From Bacillota bacterium (GTDB lineage Bacteria > Bacillota > Clostridia > Christensenellales > Aristaeellaceae): DNA of 6,356 nucleotides. A program made the translations under genes and the position numbers. The stretch is from positions 1 through 6,356 of the forward strand of contig JAGVSV010000306.1 of the NCBI GenBank assembly GCA_019137115.1. Reading direction: 5' to 3'. This document shows, one piece after another, positions 1-5,511 of the stretch (position 1 is the stretch's first letter; the number at the start of each line of letters is the position of its first letter). The notes under the pieces were generated by a model. It was not told the DNA's origin. It saw only the letters and a list, made by a program, of their open reading frames with translations, and did not search any database.

Positions 1-852
1 GCGATCTCCTCGCTGGCGGCGGGCACGGGGCTTCTGTACCAGGACGGCATCCCGATCACGGTGTACATCAACGGAAAATACTGGGGGCACTACAACCTGC
101 GCGAAAAGATCAACAAGCATTTTATCGCGCAATGGGAAGGCGTCACGAAGGACAGGGACATCGACCGCATCGACATTCTGGCACGCACCGGCGTGGACGA
201 GTATGTGCAAAACGGCAGCAACAGGGACTGGCTGGCGCTGATGGACTTCTGCCGGGACAATGATTTGAACTTGCCGGAAAACCTGGCCTATGTAACGGAG
301 CAACTGGACATAGACAGCCTGTTTGCGCACACGATTTTTGAGATGATCATCGGCAACACGGACATGACCAATGTGCGCATGTACCGGGTGCCGGGCGGCA
401 AGTGGAAGTACCTGCTGTTTGATGTGGAGGCGTCGTTCAAGGGGCTGGACGAAGCGCCGATCAGCTGGTATCTGAAGCCCAAAACAGCCAAGCGCGCGCG
501 GTTCCAGCATGTGCACCTGGCCGCCCTGCTGGAGGTGCCGGCGATGCGGGACAAATTCCTGACCCTGTTTGCCGACATGCTGGAAAAGCACTTCACGTGG
601 CCTTCCGTCGAGGCGCGTTTCGCGCCGTGGGAACAGGCGCTGGCCGACCTTCTGCCCCGGCACATCGCGCGCTGGCGCAACATCACGATGGACTCCTGGC
701 GCACGGACGTAAACGCGGTCAAATATTACGCCCGGGTGCGTCCGGTCGGGGTCATCGACCTGATCTCCAGACAGATGAAGCTGTCAAAAGAGGAGCGCGC
801 GCGGTACTTTGACCGCGTTCAAACGCTCCTTCAGGAAACCAACGGGAAATAA
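1..852 (+). CDS. CotH-family protein kinase, C-terminal part (5' end outside the window)
   Basis: CotH proteins are atypical kinases. Bacillus CotH phosphorylates spore-coat proteins, and clostridial relatives are often secreted or cell-surface proteins. The frame is open from base 1, so the GTG at 61 is an internal Val and not a start; 283 residues are visible. Family marks are the VYINGKYWG-x-YNLREKI block (about residues 21-37), the GNTDMTN segment (118-124), and W135 followed by LLFDVEASF (138-146), which matches the usual W-D-x-D acidic active-site stretch. The C-terminal RPVGVIDLISRQMKLSKEE region resembles the tail of many clostridial CotH proteins. The second acidic position is Glu143, where Asp is more common. 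The N-terminus, including any signal peptide or dockerin-like module, lies outside the window, so location and substrate cannot be read. The stop at 850-852 lies two bases from the rsmA stop on the other strand. The family call is firm; a spore-coat role is only one possibility. Confidence 0.88.
   Translation, partial: AISSLAAGTGLLYQDGIPITVYINGKYWGHYNLREKINKHFIAQWEGVTKDRDIDRIDILARTGVDEYVQNGSNRDWLALMDFCRDNDLNLPENLAYVTEQLDIDSLFAHTIFEMIIGNTDMTNVRMYRVPGGKWKYLLFDVEASFKGLDEAPISWYLKPKTAKRARFQHVHLAALLEVPAMRDKFLTLFADMLEKHFTWPSVEARFAPWEQALADLLPRHIARWRNITMDSWRTDVNAVKYYARVRPVGVIDLISRQMKLSKEERARYFDRVQTLLQETNGK
785..830 (-). terminator. Possible intrinsic terminator of the minus-strand operon
   Basis: An outer 7-base inverted repeat (AGGAGCG at 791-797, CGCTCCT at 824-830) encloses a 6-base inner repeat (CGCGGT at 800-805, ACCGCG at 812-817) with a 6-base loop. 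Read on the minus strand, the hairpin begins about 25 bases after the rsmA stop and is followed directly by CTTTTG (790 down to 785). That position is right for an intrinsic terminator, but the T-run is only four bases and the stem has an internal loop, so termination would be weak. The whole element lies within the last codons of the CotH gene. In the plus direction no T-run follows it. Confidence 0.33.
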
Positions 853-854
853 GT

Positions 855-1667
855 CTATGGGCTGAAGGCGCGCAGCGCCGCGTCCAGCCGCGCGAATTCG
901 TCAAGGCTCAGCGCCTCGGCGCGCACGGTGGGCGAAAGCCCTGCTTGTGTTATGATGCCCTGCGCGTCCGCGCGGCGCAATCCATAGGCGCTCATCATGT
1001 TGTTGACCAGCGTTTTGCGGCGCATGGCAAATGAGGTCTGCACCAGTTTCAGAAACGCCGCTTCGTCGGGGACAATGACCGGCGGTTTTTCCAGCGCTGG
1101 CATCACCAGAAAGGTGCTTTCGACATGCGGTGGGGGCGTAAAGCTCCTGCGCGGGATGTCCAGGGCGGCACGCGGCGCGGTGCGGTACTGCGCCAGGATG
1201 GACAGGGGCCCGTACTCCTTGCTGGAAGGATGCGCCAGCACGCGCTGGGCGGCCTCCTGCTGCACGGTGACGCAGATGGAGGCGACCGGCAGCGCGAGCC
1301 TTAAGAGCAGCGTCAGGATCGGCGTGGTCAGGTAATAGGGCAGGTTGGCGATCACATGAAAGCGTCCCAGCGGCGCAAGCAGCGCGGGCAGGTTGGCTTC
1401 CATGACATCGCCTTCAACGATCTGCACACTCGGCTGGTCGGCAAACTGCTGCTGCAGCAGCGGTACCAGGTCGTGGTCGACCTCCAGCGCCACCACCTGG
1501 CCGGCTTGTTCGGCCAGCACGCGCGTCAGGTCGCCCAAGCCGGGGCCGACCTCAAACACCGCGTCGCCGGGCGCAAGCGGGGTTTCCGCCACCATGCGGC
1601 GAAGCAGGTTCGCGTCGGTGATAAAATGCTGCCCCAGCGCGTGCTTGGCGCGGATGGGAAGGCTCAA
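855..1667 (-). CDS. rsmA: 16S rRNA (adenine1518/1519-N6,N6)-dimethyltransferase RsmA/KsgA
   Basis: This enzyme uses SAM to dimethylate two adjacent adenines in the 3'-terminal helix 45 of 16S rRNA, a late step and checkpoint in 30S maturation. The 270 residues match the normal family length. Visible motifs are LGQHF (11-15), the SAM-binding loop EVGPGLGDLT (39-48), the ribose-binding acidic residue E62 in ALEVD, D87 in EGDVM, the catalytic NLPYY (108-112), FTPPPHVES (176-184) and the C-terminal SFAMRRKTL (212-220). The start is TTG at 1667-1665: it gives the expected short N-terminus before LGQHF, and the next Met (25) would remove that motif. The TTG overlaps the rpe TGA stop (TTGA), and only a weak GGGAAG lies just upstream, so translation is probably coupled to rpe. 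It is the last gene of the operon. It is placed next to rpe rather than beside rnmV, its usual partner in Bacillus. Confidence 0.97.
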   Translation of the reverse strand: MSLPIRAKHALGQHFITDANLLRRMVAETPLAPGDAVFEVGPGLGDLTRVLAEQAGQVVALEVDHDLVPLLQQQFADQPSVQIVEGDVMEANLPALLAPLGRFHVIANLPYYLTTPILTLLLRLALPVASICVTVQQEAAQRVLAHPSSKEYGPLSILAQYRTAPRAALDIPRRSFTPPPHVESTFLVMPALEKPPVIVPDEAAFLKLVQTSFAMRRKTLVNNMMSAYGLRRADAQGIITQAGLSPTVRAEALSLDEFARLDAALRAFSP

Positions 1668-2308
1668 CGGGCTTCCCGTCGGCTTTTGAGGATGGCGGCG
1701 CGGGGATCGGCGGCTTTGAACAGCGCCGTGCCCATCACCAGCCGGTTGACGCCACGCGAGGTGGCCTCGTGCGCGTTGTCCGGCCCGATGCCGCCGTCCG
1801 CCGAAATGATGCCCTCATAGCCGTGCTTGCGAAGCACGGTGGCCTTGTCCAGCGCCGCCATGATCATCTTCTGCCCGCCAAAGCCCGGCTCCACCGTCAT
1901 GATCAGCACCAGATCGCACAGCGCCAGATATGGAAAGATAGTTTCCGCAGGGGTGCCCGGCTTGACCGACACGCCGGCGGGCAAGCCCATCGCCCGGATG
2001 TCGCCAAGGATGGCAGCCACGTCGCCGTCAATCTCCGCGTGGATGGTGATGCTGCCCGCGCCGGCCTCGGCAAACGGCACAAGGTATTTCTCCGGGTTGG
2101 TCATCATCAGGTGCACATCCTGCAGCATGTCCGGGAACGCGCTGCGCAGCGCCCTGACCAGCGCCGGGCTGTAGCTCAAGTTGGGCACAAAATGCCCGTC
2201 CATGATGTCCACATGCAGCACATCCGCGCCCGCGTCCAGAATGCGCTGGATGTCCTTTTGCATGTGCATCACGTCAGCGGCCAGGATGGATGGCGCAATC
2301 TCAATCAT
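1664..2308 (-). CDS. rpe: Ribulose-phosphate 3-epimerase
   Basis: Rpe interconverts D-ribulose 5-phosphate and D-xylulose 5-phosphate in the cytosolic non-oxidative pentose phosphate pathway. It is a TIM-barrel metalloenzyme of 214 residues, close to the usual 215-230. Visible marks are APSILAAD (5-12, with S8), HVDIMDGHFVPN (32-43) carrying metal/catalytic H32 and D34, VHLMM (65-69) with metal ligand H66, VEPGFGGQ (139-146), and ADGGI (170-174) with the second catalytic Asp, D171. The phosphate-binding end is near MGTALF (192-197). All expected metal and catalytic residues are present. The ATG at 2308-2306 has a good GGAGG seven bases upstream, inside the rsgA end, and overlaps rsgA by 8 bases. 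A related sugar-phosphate epimerase (allulose-6-phosphate type) is a less likely alternative, given the rsgA neighbour typical of rpe. Confidence 0.97.
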   Translation of the reverse strand: MIEIAPSILAADVMHMQKDIQRILDAGADVLHVDIMDGHFVPNLSYSPALVRALRSAFPDMLQDVHLMMTNPEKYLVPFAEAGAGSITIHAEIDGDVAAILGDIRAMGLPAGVSVKPGTPAETIFPYLALCDLVLIMTVEPGFGGQKMIMAALDKATVLRKHGYEGIISADGGIGPDNAHEATSRGVNRLVMGTALFKAADPRAAILKSRREAR

Positions 2309-3179
2309 ATCTTTCCCTCCAGTTGGTTTGTACGGTGGTAAGCAGCGCGCGGTAGCGTTCCATGCGCTGCGCGTCGATGTCGCCCTGCTGTTCCGCTTGC
2401 GCCACGGCGCAGCCGGGCTCCCGGTCGTGCAGGCAGGTCAAAAACCGGCACTGCCCCAGATAGGGCTCAAACTCCGGGTACAGCTCCGGGAGCTGGGCGG
2501 GCTCCAGCTTGTCCGGCGTTTCCAGCAGGCTGAACCCCGGCGTGTCCAGCACGCGCAGCCCGTGGCCGGACAGCAGCGCCGTGTGCCGGGTGGTCTGCCG
2601 GCCGCGCTCGATGCGGGCGCTGACGCTTTGTGAGACAAGGTCAATGTCCAGCAGCGAGCTGATCAGCCGGCTTTTACCCACGCCGGACTGCCCGGCAAAA
2701 CCGCACAGATGGCCCCGCATGGCATCCGCCAGCTTGTCCAGGCCTTCGCCGGACACCGCGCTGACGCTCAGGATGTCCAGCTGGGCGGCGCGGTACATGC
2801 GCGCGGCTTCTACATGGGTGTCCTGCGTAATGTCACACTTGTTGACCGCCAGCACCGGGATAATGGCCTGCGTGCGCGCAAACAGCAGCAGCTTGTCCAC
2901 CAGCAGCCAGTCCGGGACGGGCACCGGCGCTACGGTGATCACCAGCATGTCCACGTTGGCAACCGGCGGGCGCAGGAATTCGCTGGTCCGGGGCAGGATT
3001 TCCATCAGCCATCCGTGCTTTTCGCCCACGCTTTCGGTGAAGTGGACGCGGTCGCCCACCAGCGGCGTCTGGTTCTGCCGGCGAAGCTTGTTCATCGCGC
3101 GCAGTACGTGCGTCGCGCCACTGTCCTCCGCCACGGTGTACAGGCCGCCGCGCCCCTCGATGATCTGCCCTGTCCTCAT
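2301..3179 (-). CDS. rsgA: Ribosome small-subunit GTPase RsgA (YloQ/CpgA)
   Basis: RsgA is a circularly permuted GTPase that binds the nearly mature 30S subunit, checks the decoding centre and releases late assembly factors. At 292 residues it is full length. The order is an N-terminal OB fold (about 1-70, with VGDRVHF at 41-47), then the permuted G motifs: G4 NKCD (113-116), G5-like SVSAVSGEG (138-146), G1 P-loop GQSGVGKS (163-170), switch region RGRQTTRH (192-199) and G3 DTPG (212-215). A C-terminal zinc knuckle has C244, C249, H251 and C257. All key residues are intact. The ATG at 3179-3177 overlaps the prkC stop as ATGA. I see no Shine-Dalgarno sequence before it, so translation probably depends on coupling to prkC. 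In B. subtilis the orthologue CpgA is a reported substrate of PrkC/PrpC, the pair encoded just upstream here. Confidence 0.98.
   Translation of the reverse strand: MRTGQIIEGRGGLYTVAEDSGATHVLRAMNKLRRQNQTPLVGDRVHFTESVGEKHGWLMEILPRTSEFLRPPVANVDMLVITVAPVPVPDWLLVDKLLLFARTQAIIPVLAVNKCDITQDTHVEAARMYRAAQLDILSVSAVSGEGLDKLADAMRGHLCGFAGQSGVGKSRLISSLLDIDLVSQSVSARIERGRQTTRHTALLSGHGLRVLDTPGFSLLETPDKLEPAQLPELYPEFEPYLGQCRFLTCLHDREPGCAVAQAEQQGDIDAQRMERYRALLTTVQTNWRERYD
2311..2320 (-). promoter_or_regulatory. Ribosome-binding site of rpe
   Basis: On the minus strand GGAGGGAAAG lies within the last codons of rsgA (encoding the W-R-E-R stretch), with GGAGG at 2320-2316 and seven bases to the rpe ATG. It supports the chosen rpe start and allows ribosomes to load independently of the rsgA stop. 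Confidence 0.85.
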
Positions 3180-4810
3180 GGCGTTTTGGTCGCTTCGGGC
3201 GTCGCGGGAGGCACGACATAAATGGCCAGCATAACCTCGGTCTGCGCCATCACCACGGTGTCCGGGTCGGGCAGCTGGTCGGCAACGCGGTCGGCCTGGG
3301 CAACGTCCGCCACCGCGATCTCGTCAATCTTGCTGACGTTCAGCCCGGCGGTGCGCAGGATGGTCAGCGCCTCCTCGCGGCGCAGGCCTTCCACCAGCGG
3401 CACCACGACCCGGCCGCCGGACACCACCACCTGGACGATGCCGCCATATTCCAGCACCTTGCCCTGGGCAGGTTCCTGCGTGAGTATGGTGCCGGCTTCC
3501 TCCGTGTCGATCACGCGCTCGGTCACCAGCAGGGTCAGCCCGATGCGCGTCATTTCGGCCAGGGCGTCCTGCTCGGACATGCCCACCAGCTTGGGCACAG
3601 CCTGTTGCACCGGCCCGGTGCTCACCGTGATCAGGATCACCGCGCCCCGGCGCATCGGGTAGTCAAAGTCGTGGGATTGCAGCATCACCGTGCCCGCAGG
3701 CGCGGTGCCCGATTGCCTGACAATTTCGGGCACCAGGCCGGCCTGCCGCGCCAGGCGCATGGCGTCCTGCTCGGTCTCACCCAGCAGGTACGGCGCGCGC
3801 GTGGTGTTGACGATGTTGGTGTACAACAGGATCGTGCCCACCACCAGCCCCGCCATCAGCACCACGCCCAGCAGCGCCACCCCCGCGCGGCCCCAGCGCT
3901 TGCGCACCCTCGCGGCAGGCGGTCGCTTGCGGACTGCCTCGGGCTTCATAACCGGCACATCCATGGTGTTCTCGCGCTCGGGGTTTTGCAGCGCCAGCTT
4001 GATGGCCTGCGCCATTTCCAGCGCGGTGTGGTAGCGGTCGTCCGGGTCCTTCTCCAGGGCCTTCAACACCACCGCTTCCAGGCTGGGCGACAGGTCGGGC
4101 ACGATCCCGCGCGGGGGCTTGGGGCGCACCTGCACGTGCTGCATGGCGATCACCGCGTCGGCCTGCCCCTGGAAGGGCACCTCGCCGGTGAGCATCTCGT
4201 ACAGCACCACGCCCACGCTGTAGATGTCGCTGGTGACGCGCGCGGTGCCGCCGCTGGCCTGCTCGGGCGAGAAATAGTGCACCGAGCCCAGCACGCTCTT
4301 CTCCCCGTCCGGTTCGGTGTGCGCCGTGTGGTCCAGCATGCGCGCGATGCCAAAGTCCGACACCTTGATATAGCCGTCCTGGTCGACCAGGATGTTCTGG
4401 GGCTTGATGTCCCGGTGGACGATGTTGGCCGCGTGCGCGTGCTGCAGCGCGGACAGGATGCGGATGGCGATCTGCCCGGCCACGTTCTGCTGGATGCGCT
4501 TCTGCTCCCGGATAATGTCCTTGAGCGTCTTGCCGTTGACATATTCGATGACGATGTAGGGGTTCTCCGGGTCATTGCCCACGTCCAGAAGGTTCACAAT
4601 GTTGTGGTGGCTCATCTTGCTGGCGGCGATGGCCTCGCGGCGGAACCGCTCCAAAAACTCCGGGTTCTCCCGGAACTCCGGGCGCAGGTATTTGACCGCC
4701 ACGAAGTGTCCGGTGCGCCGGTCGCGCGCGCGGTATACAATCGCCATGCCGCCCTGACCGATCAGCTCGACCAGCTCGTAGCGATCCTCGAGCACCGTGC
4801 CGGGGTTCAT
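3176..4810 (-). CDS. prkC: Membrane Ser/Thr protein kinase with PASTA repeats (PrkC/StkP/PknB family)
   Basis: This is a Hanks-type kinase: a cytoplasmic catalytic domain, one membrane span, and an extracellular PASTA region that in the family binds peptidoglycan fragments or lipid II. It controls wall growth, division and, in Bacillus, germination. Of 544 residues, the kinase domain spans about 11-272: Gly-rich loop GQGGMAIVY (18-26), VAVK with K40, helix-C E59, HRDIKPQN (132-139, catalytic D134), DFG (152-154) and GSVHYFSPEQA (175-185). The activation loop has few Thr (T162, T165; S172, S176). A basic juxtamembrane stretch (about 291-307) precedes one hydrophobic span (about 309-331), so the type II topology is clear. 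Three PASTA-like repeats follow at about 338-399, 404-466 and 468-533; the first and third are divergent. The tail is Thr/Pro-rich. It is shorter than B. subtilis PrkC (648). The ATG overlaps the prpC stop (ATGA) and has a strong GGAGGTGA site upstream. Confidence 0.98.
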   Translation of the reverse strand: MNPGTVLEDRYELVELIGQGGMAIVYRARDRRTGHFVAVKYLRPEFRENPEFLERFRREAIAASKMSHHNIVNLLDVGNDPENPYIVIEYVNGKTLKDIIREQKRIQQNVAGQIAIRILSALQHAHAANIVHRDIKPQNILVDQDGYIKVSDFGIARMLDHTAHTEPDGEKSVLGSVHYFSPEQASGGTARVTSDIYSVGVVLYEMLTGEVPFQGQADAVIAMQHVQVRPKPPRGIVPDLSPSLEAVVLKALEKDPDDRYHTALEMAQAIKLALQNPERENTMDVPVMKPEAVRKRPPAARVRKRWGRAGVALLGVVLMAGLVVGTILLYTNIVNTTRAPYLLGETEQDAMRLARQAGLVPEIVRQSGTAPAGTVMLQSHDFDYPMRRGAVILITVSTGPVQQAVPKLVGMSEQDALAEMTRIGLTLLVTERVIDTEEAGTILTQEPAQGKVLEYGGIVQVVVSGGRVVVPLVEGLRREEALTILRTAGLNVSKIDEIAVADVAQADRVADQLPDPDTVVMAQTEVMLAIYVVPPATPEATKTP

Positions 4811-5511
4811 GCGCTCACCTCCAGCAGCAGCACTGTAATGTTGTCACGCCCGCCCGCCTCCAGCGCCATGCGCATCAGGGTGTCCGCCCCTTCCTCCATG
4901 TCGGCCATGCGCACGCAGCCCTCGATCTGTTCATCGGTGATGCCGTCGGTCAAGCCGTCGGAGCACAGCAGCCAGCGGTCGCCCGGCTGCTTGTCCATCA
5001 CCGCCGTGTCGCACGCCAGATGGCTGTCGGTGCCCACGGCGCGCGTGATGATGTGCCGGTACGGATAGTCCCGCGCGGCTTCCTTGCTGATCACACCGGT
5101 GCGCAGCAGCTCGCCCACCAGCGAATGGTCCCGCGACACCTGATACAGCCGCGCGCCCCTGTACAGGTACGCCCGGCTGTCCCCCACGTGCCCCAACAGG
5201 ACGCTGTCCTCGGTTTCCCACAGCATGGTGAGCGTTGTGCCCATGCCTTTCAGGGTTTCGTCCTCGCCCTGGCGGGTGTTGATGCGCTCGTTGATCACCG
5301 AAAAGCACGCGCGGATCGTCGCTTCCGTGGGCGCGACATTTTCCAGCTCCCGAAGTCCCTCGATCGCCATGGCGCTGGCCACATCGCCGCCACGGTGCCC
5401 GCCCATGCCGTCGGCCACCGCGTACAGCGGAGCCATGCCGGGCAACACCAGCGCGGCGTCCTGATTGCTGTCGCGCACTTTGCCGGGGTCGGTGCGGAGG
5501 ATCGCCTTCAT
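4807..5511 (-). CDS. prpC: PP2C-type Ser/Thr protein phosphatase (PrpC/Stp)
   Basis: This metal-dependent PP2C-family phosphatase removes phosphates placed by the PASTA kinase encoded directly downstream, giving reversible signalling in the cytoplasm. Its 234 residues are close to the 240-255 usual for bacterial PrpC/Stp. Motifs in order are VRDSNQD (12-18), ADGMGGH (33-39) with metal ligand D34, HVGDSRAY (108-115), SRDHSLV (126-132), CSDGLTD (183-189) with metal ligand D185, and GGRDNITV (220-227) with D223. All the residues expected to hold the two-metal centre are present. There is no signal peptide or membrane span. The ATG at 5511-5509 overlaps the rlmN TGA as ATGA, with GGAGG seven bases upstream; its own TGA overlaps the prkC start in the same way, so kinase and phosphatase are very likely co-translated. 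Confidence 0.98.
   Translation of the reverse strand: MKAILRTDPGKVRDSNQDAALVLPGMAPLYAVADGMGGHRGGDVASAMAIEGLRELENVAPTEATIRACFSVINERINTRQGEDETLKGMGTTLTMLWETEDSVLLGHVGDSRAYLYRGARLYQVSRDHSLVGELLRTGVISKEAARDYPYRHIITRAVGTDSHLACDTAVMDKQPGDRWLLCSDGLTDGITDEQIEGCVRMADMEEGADTLMRMALEAGGRDNITVLLLEVSA
4815..4822 (-). promoter_or_regulatory. Ribosome-binding site of prkC
   Basis: The minus strand reads GGAGGTGA here, within the last codons of prpC (L-E-V-S). Seven bases separate GGAGG from the prkC ATG at 4810-4808. It is a near-consensus site and fixes the prkC start at the ATGA overlap. Confidence 0.88.

Noticed and set aside
61..63. GTG as a start codon for the CotH-family gene
   Set aside because: The same frame is open back to base 1 and the preceding residues (GIPIT) continue the usual family sequence, so this is an internal Val in a gene cut by the window edge.
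867..879. A small GGCGC/GCGCC hairpin just past the CotH stop, considered as a plus-strand terminator
   Set aside because: The stem is only five bases, no T-run follows, and it lies within rsmA coding sequence.
1448..1461. A 14-base perfect palindrome (GCTGCTGCAGCAGC)
   Set aside because: It lies inside rsmA and comes from a Leu-Leu-Gln-Gln codon run; nothing suggests an operator.
997..3234. Several plus-strand open frames of about 100-240 codons opposite rsmA, rpe and rsgA
   Set aside because: They are shadows of GC-rich coding sequence with few stop codons; none shows a motif, a ribosome-binding site or a sensible composition.
3605..5068. A 487-codon open frame on the plus strand opposite prkC and prpC
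   Set aside because: Its product is full of His, Arg, Val, Gln and Asp in a pattern expected from reading GC-rich genes backwards, with no recognisable domain. The opposite strand holds two intact, motif-complete genes.
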